A DNA stretch of 6,653 nt from SKW197 sp049970095 (GCA_049970095.1 JBMFNP010000067.1:1-6653); one strand, 5' to 3'. Counted from the first letter of the stretch, positions 1 to 5,575 are shown. The notes: generated by a model not told the origin, from the sequence alone. A program made the numbers and translations.

Positions 1-105
1 AAGAAACGAAAAGAAAGTGTGAATTTTCTGGTAATTGCAGGTCTTACCATTACTATCTGGCAGGCTCTCGGTTTCCTAGCTGAGATTATTAGAAACCAAA
101 GTTAG
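1..105 (+). CDS. 3' end of a gene, C-terminal hydrophobic helix, function unknown
   Basis: The first reading frame is open from the window edge to a TAG stop and gives the last 34 residues of a protein. A basic start (KKRKES) leads into a hydrophobic stretch (FLVIAGLTITIWQALGFLA) and a short polar tail ending in RNQS. This looks like a final transmembrane helix, with the basic residues suggesting that side faces the cytoplasm. The family cannot be told from so little. The gene reads in the same direction as the radical SAM gene, but promoter-like elements lie between them, so they are probably separate transcription units. The tail is real coding sequence only if the frame stays open upstream, which cannot be seen here. 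Confidence 0.55.
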   Translation, partial: KKRKESVNFLVIAGLTITIWQALGFLAEIIRNQS

Positions 106-121
106 GGTTCCCCATATGCCC

Positions 122-157
122 AAAAAATTTTTATATTCCTAAAGAGTATATAGGATA
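122..157 (+). promoter_or_regulatory. TATA-box region ahead of the radical SAM gene
   Basis: Two AT-rich TATA-like elements sit here: an A6T5 tract running into ttatatt (122-137) and TATATAGGATA (147-157). The centre of the second lies about 32 bp before the ATG at 182, which predicts a very short or near-leaderless transcript. The same 11-mer recurs at 5540-5550 at nearly the same distance from the ATG at 5576. The T5 tract may also help end transcription of the preceding gene. Confidence 0.45.
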
Positions 158-181
158 GAGCTGCATGGTGAAACCAGCCTC

Positions 182-1276
182 ATGGATGCATTGTGCCCTG
201 GTGGACAGGTGTTAGGTAGAGGCTCTTTCCCAATTACCCCTCCTGGCCTCACCAAAATCCATGTATTTAGGGCTGGCGCTGAAATGCAGCTGGAACATTA
301 TGAGAAGATTCTGGAGAATGTTGAGGAGGCAAACTATCTCAAGGCAAAGCGGTATAAAGTGAATTTTGATGTGAAAATGGGTGTGCAGAAACTATGGGAA
401 ATCCATGATGCCGCTATTGAGGAATTTAAGAAAGGGAAGGTAAGTTCTGAAGGAAGGCACACTCTTCTGGAACTAAAACAGGAACTTGCATTTACAATTC
501 TGTCCTCATGTGAGTTATGCGAGCACCGGTGCAGAGCAAACAGGAAGGCAGGAAAAAAGGGTTTTTGTGGTGTGCTCCAACCAAGAATTGCCTCAGAATT
601 TTTGCATTTTGGTGAGGAACCAATGCTTGTCCCCTCTCACACAATCTTTTTTGCGGGTTGCACTTTTCATTGTATCTTCTGTCAGAACTGGGACATCAGT
701 CAATTCCCTGAAAATGGAATAATTGCAGGTGCAGGGGATGTGGCTTCCTGCATAAAATCCAGGCATACTGTTTCCCTGAATGTAAACTGGGTTGGCGGAG
801 AACCTACTCCTAATCTTCCCTTCGTTCTGGAAACCCTATCTTTGCTGGATGTGAATGTTCCCCAGATATGGAATTCAAACATGTACATGAGTACTGAAAC
901 AATGAAACTTCTGGACGGGATTATAGATGTTTACCTTGCAGATTTCAAATACGGGAATGACAGGTGTGCAGAAAAACTTTCTGGTGTGAAAAATTATGTG
1001 GAAGTTGTGCTCCGCAATCACAAAATTGCAAATTCCCAGTGTGATGTGCTGATACGCCATCTTGTTATGCCTGGCCATGTGGAATGCTGCAGTCTCCCAA
1101 TGCTGGAGTTAATTGACAGAGAGCTTGAAAAGAAAAACCTGGTTATCAATATAATGGACCAGTATAGGCCTGAGTATAAAGCATCACAAATGCCAGAGAT
1201 AAATAGATATATTACAAAAAAAGAGTATTTTACAGTTTTAAATCATGCGAAAAAACTCGGATTTACAATTGTTTAG
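182..1276 (+). CDS. Radical SAM protein, PflX-like (COG1313 type)
   Basis: Radical SAM iron-sulfur enzyme of the group related to pyruvate formate-lyase activating enzymes. The SAM-cluster motif CxxxCxxC is C160, C164, C167, inside GCTFHCIFCQNWDIS. A GGEP motif at 205-208 fits the SAM-binding GGE motif. A second cysteine set, C110, C113, C117 and C129, precedes the core and resembles the extra metal-binding region of PflX-like proteins. Other family-like stretches are HFGEEP (142-147), YLADFKYGND (251-260), RHLVMPG (292-298) and MDQYRPEYKA (325-334). The substrate of this family is not established; activation of a glycyl-radical enzyme is only a possibility. The start is uncertain. ATG 182 fits the promoter spacing, but similarity to relatives seems to begin near the ATG at 284 (MQLEHYEKIL), so the first 34 residues may be extension or untranslated. 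The gene overlaps priS tail to tail by 4 bp. Confidence 0.88.
   Translation: MDALCPGGQVLGRGSFPITPPGLTKIHVFRAGAEMQLEHYEKILENVEEANYLKAKRYKVNFDVKMGVQKLWEIHDAAIEEFKKGKVSSEGRHTLLELKQELAFTILSSCELCEHRCRANRKAGKKGFCGVLQPRIASEFLHFGEEPMLVPSHTIFFAGCTFHCIFCQNWDISQFPENGIIAGAGDVASCIKSRHTVSLNVNWVGGEPTPNLPFVLETLSLLDVNVPQIWNSNMYMSTETMKLLDGIIDVYLADFKYGNDRCAEKLSGVKNYVEVVLRNHKIANSQCDVLIRHLVMPGHVECCSLPMLELIDRELEKKNLVINIMDQYRPEYKASQMPEINRYITKKEYFTVLNHAKKLGFTIV
1216..1255 (-). terminator. Possible oligo-T termination signals for priS
   Basis: On the minus strand, just beyond the priS stop, lie a run of six T (1250-1255) and then seven T (1216-1222). Archaeal RNA polymerase commonly terminates at such oligo-T tracts. 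Both lie inside the convergent radical SAM gene, antisense to it. No hairpin was found, so this rests on base composition only. Confidence 0.3.
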
Positions 1277-2574
1277 GTATTCTCCAGCGTCGCCCTTCCA
1301 CTGCATAGCAGGAATATTGCGGCAAATTCTGGTATTTCTGCTGTTCCCTCTTTCAGTGAAAATCTCTCTCCTTTGAGGGGGATTTCTATTCCTTTCGTTA
1401 TATTAATTTTTACTGGCTCGTCCGTGAATACCGTGGGAATTGCATCTCTCAGAGGTTCAAAATTTTCAAACTCAGTGCGTGTCATTGCCTTAACAACAAA
1501 TCCTGTTTTTCCATGAAGGGAGTAAGGGAGACGGATTAACCTTTTTATGTCGGAAGTGACAGGCTCATCTGTTTCGCCAGAAATTGCAGGCGCAAGTTTT
1601 CTCTTTATAAGCATAAGAAATGCATTTATGATTTTATCATCAGAAAATACAGAGAGGTTTCCCCTTTCAATGATGTGCTTTGCTTTCCCCTTCTCAAAAA
1701 GTTCGTGATATAATTTTCTTGCAAGAACTTCACCCACCCCTTTTACTTCCATCATATCTTTGACTACTGCGGATTTCTCCATTTTTTGCCAGATTTCCAG
1801 TTGGCTGATGATGCCTTCACGCATCCGCTTTTTCCATCCATGTGCATCAGGGGGTGGAAGAGAATATGTGATTTTGGTTTTTACAAACTCGGGTTTGGTA
1901 TCAGAGTATTTTTTTGACCCCGCTGGGGAATAGATAGTTGCATCAAAAATATAATTCATGCTTTCACGAATGTCCCTAATTTTCTCTCCCTCCATTAAAC
2001 CTGTGCCTGCAATATAATCCACAATTTCCCGCCTTTCCTGAGTTCCAAGTTTTCGAACGCATTCTTTCGCAATATGGGCATGATAGCCCCTCCCCCCCGA
2101 AAACACAATTTTTACATCTTTTTCATCAAATCCGAAATCATCAAGAAGAAAACCATCTACCAGTTTTTTGAACTCATCCTTAACTTTATTCAACATTTCT
2201 GGATAACTCATCTTCTCGCTACCCGGTATGTGGTCAGCATCAAGGTCAAATATGAGGTCCGCACCTAACCAGCCTTTCTCATCCATTGTTTTTGCATCAG
2301 GCTTTCTGTAGAGTGCAGAAGAGTAGTATATGTGGGAGGGCACTCTCTCAACAACAAATTTTTTGAGGGTTTGCGGGGTGAAAGCAATGTGGCGAACCAT
2401 TCCTTGCATTCCATAGAACATGAAGGCAAATTCCCGCATCTGAATTTCCTCAACAAAAAGTTCTGTCTGGACATAATATTTTTTGAATCTCTGTAATATG
2501 AAATTGATTTTTTTCCTTTCAATCTCTGGTGTGCTTGGGTCCTTTTTACTGGCAGTTTCCTCTTTTTGTTTCAT
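1273..2574 (-). CDS. priS: DNA primase small (catalytic) subunit PriS
   Basis: Catalytic subunit of the archaeo-eukaryotic primase, which with PriL makes primers for DNA replication. The 433 residues are somewhat longer than the roughly 350-400 usual for archaeal PriS. An N-terminal segment around YYVQTELFVEEIQMREFAF (33-51) and a RH pair (61-62) are family-like. The metal-binding DxD is D110/D112 in FDLDADHIPG. The nucleotide-binding motif is SGGRGYHAH (159-167). The third catalytic aspartate is probably D336, ahead of the characteristic KRLIRLPYSLHGKTG (344-358). The only cysteines are C172 and C424, so the zinc knuckle normally lying between the DxD and SxH motifs is absent. Residues 278-288 (KGVGEVLARKL) look like a helix-hairpin-helix, unexpected in this subunit. 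ATG 2574 lies about 25 bp from a TATA-like box, suggesting a leaderless transcript. No partner priL gene is visible. Confidence 0.95.
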   Translation of the reverse strand: MKQKEETASKKDPSTPEIERKKINFILQRFKKYYVQTELFVEEIQMREFAFMFYGMQGMVRHIAFTPQTLKKFVVERVPSHIYYSSALYRKPDAKTMDEKGWLGADLIFDLDADHIPGSEKMSYPEMLNKVKDEFKKLVDGFLLDDFGFDEKDVKIVFSGGRGYHAHIAKECVRKLGTQERREIVDYIAGTGLMEGEKIRDIRESMNYIFDATIYSPAGSKKYSDTKPEFVKTKITYSLPPPDAHGWKKRMREGIISQLEIWQKMEKSAVVKDMMEVKGVGEVLARKLYHELFEKGKAKHIIERGNLSVFSDDKIINAFLMLIKRKLAPAISGETDEPVTSDIKRLIRLPYSLHGKTGFVVKAMTRTEFENFEPLRDAIPTVFTDEPVKINITKGIEIPLKGERFSLKEGTAEIPEFAAIFLLCSGRATLENT

Positions 2575-2593
2575 CTGCTAAAGCATTTCTTGG

Positions 2594-2610
2594 ATATTAA
2601 AAAAACTTTG
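2594..2610 (-). promoter_or_regulatory. TATA-like promoter of priS
   Basis: Read on the minus strand this is CAAAGTTTTTTTAATAT. The TTTAATAT element (2601 down to 2594) is centred about 24 bp before the priS ATG at 2574, the usual archaeal distance from TATA box to transcription start. The priS message would then be leaderless, which agrees with the lack of a Shine-Dalgarno sequence before that ATG. Confidence 0.45.
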
Positions 2611-2640
2611 CCACATAATGAAGCCCACGAAGGAAACAGT

Positions 2641-2650
2641 AAAATATAAA
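2641..2650 (+). promoter_or_regulatory. TATA-like promoter of the KaiC-like/mptE operon
   Basis: AAAATATAAA is an A/T-only element in the divergent spacer between priS and the KaiC-like gene. Transcription starting about 25 bp on, near 2670, would leave a leader of roughly 20-25 nt holding one or both GGTGAT motifs. The element can also be read as a TATA box on the opposite strand, but it lies rather far from the priS start. Confidence 0.4.
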
Positions 2651-2667
2651 TTACAGAATTCGCATAT

Positions 2668-2696
2668 AGGTGATAGAAAGATGGTGATAAGAAATG
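2668..2696 (+). promoter_or_regulatory. Tandem Shine-Dalgarno/start modules before the KaiC-like gene
   Basis: Two copies of GGTGAT, complementary to the conserved 16S rRNA 3' end, lie at 2669-2674 and 2683-2688. The second is 5 nt from the ATG at 2694 and decides that start. The first, extended to AGGTGAT, is 6 nt from another ATG at 2681, which opens a different frame of only 14 codons (stop at 2723-2725). The sequence reads as a small tandem duplication of a ribosome-binding site plus start codon. Confidence 0.55.
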
Positions 2697-3398
2697 ATGA
2701 ACGGGTATGTTCATACATATGTTAAAGGACTGGACGAGCGGATTGAAGGGGGGATTCCAAAAGGGCATATTGTGCTTATCTGTGGTCCTGCTGGTAGCAT
2801 GAAGTCCTCCTTTACCTTTAATATCATGTATAACTATGTGAAGGAGAGGAGGGGTAAGGCACTCTATCTGACGCTGGAACAGAGCAGAGAAAGCTTGATA
2901 CGACAGATGAAAAAGCTAAACCTGGATCCGGATAAGTTCCAGGAAGATATTGCAATTCTGGATATTGCATGGTTGAGAAAAGAACTTGAGGAATCAGGGG
3001 AAAAGTCAATAAACTGGTTTGATTCTGTGCAGAAGCAACTTGTGAGTTATAGGGAGTTTTTTGAATATGATTTACTGGGTTTTGATTCTCTTGATGCACT
3101 TTACACCCTTTCATCAATAGATAATCCCAGAAGCGCCCTGTTCTTCTTTTTTGAAAAGCTCAGACGCATGAAAATTACTGCCCTTATAATTTCAGAGATG
3201 AGTCCAGAACGCCTGCATTTCGGAAAGTATGGTGTCGAACCATTCCTTGCGGATGGTATAATCCACCTCGACCTTGAGAGAATTGGAAAAACTGTAGGTA
3301 GGTTTATCAGCATAGTAAAAATGCGGGAAGTGAAACACCCTACAGACTATTTTCCACTCCTTGTGGATAACGAGGGATTCAAAATTGTGACCAGGTAG
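2694..3398 (+). CDS. KaiC/RAD55-like RecA-fold ATPase (single domain)
   Basis: A 234-residue RecA-superfamily ATPase of the KaiC/RAD55-like group common in archaea. The opening GLDERIEGGIPKGHI (12-26) is the classic KaiC-type lead-in. The Walker A motif is GPAGSMKSS (31-39), with methionine in place of the usual glycine before K37, a variant I recall in archaeal KaiC-like proteins. E62 in TLEQS is the likely catalytic glutamate. Walker B is LLGFDS with D131. The end (KMREVKHPTDYFPLLVDNEGFKI) fits the usual last strands of the domain. There is only one RecA domain, unlike the double-domain cyanobacterial clock KaiC. Such proteins are often linked to signal transduction or regulation in archaea, but the partner here is unknown. 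A second ATG directly follows the chosen start. The mptE gene begins 5 nt after the stop, so the two probably share a transcript. Confidence 0.88.
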   Translation: MMNGYVHTYVKGLDERIEGGIPKGHIVLICGPAGSMKSSFTFNIMYNYVKERRGKALYLTLEQSRESLIRQMKKLNLDPDKFQEDIAILDIAWLRKELEESGEKSINWFDSVQKQLVSYREFFEYDLLGFDSLDALYTLSSIDNPRSALFFFFEKLRRMKITALIISEMSPERLHFGKYGVEPFLADGIIHLDLERIGKTVGRFISIVKMREVKHPTDYFPLLVDNEGFKIVTR

Positions 3399-3403
3399 TG
3401 TAA

Positions 3404-4060
3404 ATGCAATTTGAGGATTGGGAACCCATCTACATTCAGATTCTGAAGGACTTTGGCTTTTCGAGAGAGGATGATGAAATTGCTGCCGTGATGCTGTTCA
3501 ATCTACTTGCGGGGAAAAACCTGGCACATCTCAAGGATTTTAAAAATTTGCTTTACGGAAAACATGTTTGTGTCGCTGGGAATGCACCAGGGGGTATCAA
3601 AGAATTACCTGACGCAGATATTTACATCAGTGCAGACGGTGCCACAAAAATGCTGCTTGATATGAAGATGCTTCCAGCCATCATTACCACAGACCTTGAT
3701 GGCGATGTGAATAGTCAGGTGAAGGCAAATTCTAAGGGGAGCATTGTTCTGATTCATGCCCATGGAGATAATATCCAGGCACTTGAAAAATATGTGCCAA
3801 AATTCAGGGGCAGAATTTTAGGCTCCACGCAGTCCACACCATTCACACGCCTGATAAATTTTGGTGGATTTACAGATGGAGACCGTGCAGTATGCCTTGC
3901 TTCTCATTTCAACGCCCACAAAATCTCGTTGGTGAATTTTAACTTTGAGGATGTTTCTGCAGAACCTCCAGAGAATGCAGAGAGAAAACTTAAAAAACTG
4001 ATGTGGGCTAAAAAAATAATAGAAATCTGCGGGAAGCGCACACAAATTCAAATTCTCTGA
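3404..4060 (+). CDS. mptE: 6-hydroxymethyl-7,8-dihydropterin diphosphokinase, MptE-like
   Basis: Archaeal (COG1634, DUF115-related) enzyme that transfers diphosphate from ATP to 6-hydroxymethyl-7,8-dihydropterin, a step towards methanopterin- or folate-type cofactors; it is cytosolic. At 218 residues it has the expected size. Recognisable motifs are GNAPGG (59-64), ISADGAT (75-81), TTDLDGD (95-101), HAHGDN (118-123) and GGFTDGDRA (154-162), rich in the acidic and histidine residues expected to hold metal and nucleotide. The start is supported by AGGT (3393-3396), which overlaps the preceding stop codon and leaves 7 nt to the ATG. It lies directly behind the KaiC-like gene, but no other pterin-pathway gene is in view. 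The alternative is another DUF115 protein of unknown role, although the motif set argues for MptE. Confidence 0.88.
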   Translation: MQFEDWEPIYIQILKDFGFSREDDEIAAVMLFNLLAGKNLAHLKDFKNLLYGKHVCVAGNAPGGIKELPDADIYISADGATKMLLDMKMLPAIITTDLDGDVNSQVKANSKGSIVLIHAHGDNIQALEKYVPKFRGRILGSTQSTPFTRLINFGGFTDGDRAVCLASHFNAHKISLVNFNFEDVSAEPPENAERKLKKLMWAKKIIEICGKRTQIQIL

Positions 4061-4090
4061 TGTTTTGTTTTATTAAACATAACATTTTTT
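4060..4090 (+). terminator. Nested inverted repeat plus T-run after mptE
   Basis: ATGTTTTGTTT (4060-4070) pairs with AAACATAACAT (4075-4085) through 10 of 11 positions, with one T-T mismatch and a TATT loop. The repeat starts on the last base of the mptE stop and runs straight into six T (4085-4090). It could be a terminator for the KaiC-like/mptE operon. It also abuts the TATA box of the next gene, so an operator role is equally possible. The stem is almost all A/T and would be weak as RNA at high temperature. Confidence 0.4.
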
Positions 4091-4095
4091 ATACC
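4085..4095 (+). promoter_or_regulatory. TATA box of the membrane-protein gene pair
   Basis: TTTTTTATACC is a good archaeal TATA-like element centred near 4089. Initiation about 25 bp downstream falls at 4114-4116, on the ATG at 4116. This favours that ATG, with a leaderless message, over the in-frame ATG at 4098, which would lie upstream of the transcription start. Confidence 0.45.
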
Positions 4096-4115
4096 GCATG
4101 TTATGGGGTTTTCTG

Positions 4116-4616
4116 ATGCCTAACTCTAAAAACAAGGGCTTGAGCCTGTTATTATCATTTCTACTTGCAGTGATGGGTATTCATTACCTTGGCACAACTA
4201 CATATAACTATCTGGATATGGAGAAAACCTCCATCAGTTTTGATGTTAATCCTCTTGGTGTTTTTTTCAAAGAGAATGGAAAGAATGATGCGTATGTGAA
4301 GGTTCTCCTAACTATAGATAATTCAGCGTCAAGGAACAGTGTAACACTTTACACTAGCATCTCAATTACCCTCTGGTGTGAAGATCTCTTACTTACAGGA
4401 TATTACAGTTATAACAATTCCATTGAACCAGGGATGGTTGTTGTCGGAAGTTGCACCTTTGTCCTAAATGACACCAATACGAGCCAGATGTTCAAGGATG
4501 CAGTTATGAACAACACTGTGCTTTCTTTGAAGATCACACTCTCTGCACTGATTAACCAGTTTTCAAAGATGCTTTATGTAAACAAAATTGTGGAGGTGGT
4601 AATATTTGAGGATTGA
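4116..4616 (+). CDS. Membrane-anchored protein with probable extracytoplasmic beta-sandwich, unknown function
   Basis: I do not recognise a named gene. From ATG 4116 the protein has 166 residues. A short basic N-terminus (MPNSKNKG) precedes one hydrophobic segment at about 9-26, an uncleaved anchor or signal sequence, so the rest should lie outside the membrane. The ectodomain alternates hydrophobic and polar residues in a strand-like way (VKVLLTIDNSASRNSVTLY, then a polar turn around EPG at 104-106). The pattern faintly recalls LEA14/WHy beta-sandwich domains, which is inference only. There are four N-x-S/T sequons, at N100, N118, N121 and N132, and two cysteines, C88 and C113, on the outer side. 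A longer form from ATG 4098 would add MLWGFL but conflicts with the promoter position. The final 11 bp overlap the next gene, implying co-translation and a shared job at the membrane. Confidence 0.75.
   Translation: MPNSKNKGLSLLLSFLLAVMGIHYLGTTTYNYLDMEKTSISFDVNPLGVFFKENGKNDAYVKVLLTIDNSASRNSVTLYTSISITLWCEDLLLTGYYSYNNSIEPGMVVVGSCTFVLNDTNTSQMFKDAVMNNTVLSLKITLSALINQFSKMLYVNKIVEVVIFED
4592..4598 (+). promoter_or_regulatory. Strong Shine-Dalgarno deciding a TTG start
   Basis: GGAGGTG matches the anti-Shine-Dalgarno sequence over seven bases and lies 7 nt before TTG 4606. It sits inside the end of the preceding coding region. It is the best ribosome-binding site in the window and supports initiation on TTG, with no ATG or GTG suitably placed in that frame. 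Confidence 0.7.
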
Positions 4617-5052
4617 GCTATTGGGAAGAATAAAGAACATTATCTGGTTTTTCACAATTCTCCTTTTCGTTTCCATATTTCTGGCAAGTGCAGGCATCAC
4701 AATGTTTATTGTAGGGGCTTATTATTTCAAAAATGTATTTACATTCCCGGTGATGACATTCGGGGGACAGGTAGGCACATTTTTTGTGATTTCTCTGGTC
4801 TGCGGTTTGATGCTTGCATTTGCAAACCCAGAATATGATGCAAAGGGAATGCTCGGGATTGTAGCCCTTTCTGTGGGGTTTGCATACATTATTATTTTTA
4901 CAATCATCGCTCTTCCAATCTATCTTTACGGGATAGAACCGGCACCAGATTTCTGGTATGGAAATATCGGCAAAATTTTTCTTACATTTCCTATTTTGTT
5001 CTTCGGAGAATTTACAGGCGTTTTTATTTATCGGGTGTTTGCTGGCGAATGA
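4606..5052 (+). CDS. Four-helix integral membrane protein, unknown function
   Basis: A 148-residue hydrophobic protein starting on TTG, chosen because a near-perfect Shine-Dalgarno sequence precedes it. Four likely transmembrane segments lie at about 12-41 (long, rich in Phe/Ile/Val), 52-73, 82-109 and 124-145. The loops are short, with a charged one at 74-81 (NPEYDAKG) and an aromatic-rich one near 110-122 (EPAPDFWYGN). No catalytic motif, transporter signature or cofactor-binding residues stand out, and I do not recognise the family. It overlaps the membrane-anchored ectodomain gene by 11 bp, so the two are likely made in step and may form a complex, for example a small membrane platform with an exposed domain; that is inference. 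Its end overlaps the convergent PPC gene by 29 bp. Confidence 0.75.
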   Translation: MRIELLGRIKNIIWFFTILLFVSIFLASAGITMFIVGAYYFKNVFTFPVMTFGGQVGTFFVISLVCGLMLAFANPEYDAKGMLGIVALSVGFAYIIIFTIIALPIYLYGIEPAPDFWYGNIGKIFLTFPILFFGEFTGVFIYRVFAGE

Positions 5053-5452
5053 CAAGTTCCATTAGTCCAGTTTTTTCGTTTTTTATTCTATTTAGGGAAA
5101 TTTCCATTAATCTTTGGATAAAGATTTCATTGAGTATGCAGGTTTTTGCCGAGAATAAATGTCCACCAATTATTTCGTGTTTTTCATTCGCAAGGGCCGC
5201 ATGTAGGTGGAGCATATAGCCTGCCACTGTGCCCTTCAAGGAAACTAGTTCATGGGGTTTTTCATATCTTTTTTTTACATACTCTCTGCCATTGAAATAT
5301 CCAAGTTCAAAATCTCGTAGCATTCCAATACCCATGAGAATTACACCAGATGCCAGTTTTTCCTCTCTAATGAACTTTTCCATACACTGAAATAGGTCTT
5401 CTCCATCCTCAACCTTCACCACATACCAATTGTTTTCACGCACAAACATCAT
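5024..5452 (-). CDS. PPC/DUF296-domain protein (AT-hook-associated domain family)
   Basis: Small PPC (plants and prokaryotes conserved, DUF296) protein. Starting from MMFVRENNWYVVKVEDGEDL it has 142 residues, the usual size. The family signature is clear: LHLHAAL followed by GGHLFSA, with three histidines (residues 82, 84 and 98 from this start) that form a metal site in solved relatives. Prokaryotic members are trimeric and often called DNA-binding by analogy with plant AHL proteins, but there is no AT-hook here and the true function is unknown. The open frame extends up to an ATG at 5530, with another at 5491. The 5452/5449 pair is preferred because family similarity starts there and TTTATCTA (5482 down to 5475) is about 26 bp upstream, suggesting a leaderless message. 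The 5530 start lies 5' of where transcription from the palindromic TATA box would begin. Confidence 0.85.
   Translation of the reverse strand: MMFVRENNWYVVKVEDGEDLFQCMEKFIREEKLASGVILMGIGMLRDFELGYFNGREYVKKRYEKPHELVSLKGTVAGYMLHLHAALANEKHEIIGGHLFSAKTCILNEIFIQRLMEISLNRIKNEKTGLMELVIRQQTPDK
5071..5090 (+). terminator. Double oligo-T tract after the membrane-protein pair
   Basis: About 18 bp beyond the stop at 5052 come two runs of six T (5071-5076 and 5079-5084) separated by CG and followed by more A/T. This is a good archaeal oligo-T termination signal for the plus-strand pair. It lies inside the convergent PPC coding region, where it encodes Lys/Asn-rich C-terminal residues. Confidence 0.45.
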
Positions 5453-5535
5453 GGTAGGATGTAATAGGGGGAGGTAGATAAAGAATTTCATATCATTTAG
5501 CGATAAATCTAGGGAAAACCACACTCTCAAAACAA

Positions 5536-5547
5536 CCTATATATAGG
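5536..5547. promoter_or_regulatory. Palindromic TATA element between divergent genes
   Basis: CCTATATATAGG is a perfect 12-bp palindrome in the divergent spacer. On the plus strand its centre is about 34 bp before ATG 5576, implying a leader of under 10 nt that may carry part of the GGGGGTGTG preceding the start. On the minus strand it could drive a PPC transcript beginning near 5515. Symmetry means a TATA-binding protein could sit in either orientation. Confidence 0.5.
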
Positions 5548-5575
5548 ATAAGAGTATTAGTGGGGGTGTGAGATT

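Noticed and set aside
165..215. 16-codon frame from ATG 165 ahead of the radical SAM start
   Set aside because: No ribosome-binding site and no conserved feature; probably chance.
198..253. tRNA-like or known riboswitch fold in the GC-richer leader
   Set aside because: No T-arm, anticodon stem or recognised riboswitch core could be found; only weak nested pairings, kept as a finding and not as an RNA gene.
486..722. 78-codon plus-strand frame inside the radical SAM gene
   Set aside because: Overlaps the catalytic cysteine region in a different frame; the main frame is strongly family-like.
2265..2522. 85-codon minus-strand frame within priS
   Set aside because: Same strand but another frame from priS, with no conserved pattern.
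2824..3117. 97-codon minus-strand frame
   Set aside because: Antisense to the conserved Walker-motif region of the KaiC-like gene; no protein-like pattern.
4618..5055. Cys/His/Lys-rich 145-codon frame on the minus strand that could look like a metal-binding protein
   Set aside because: It lies opposite a convincing four-helix membrane protein with a strong ribosome-binding site; the Cys and Lys arise from antisense Ala/Phe codons.
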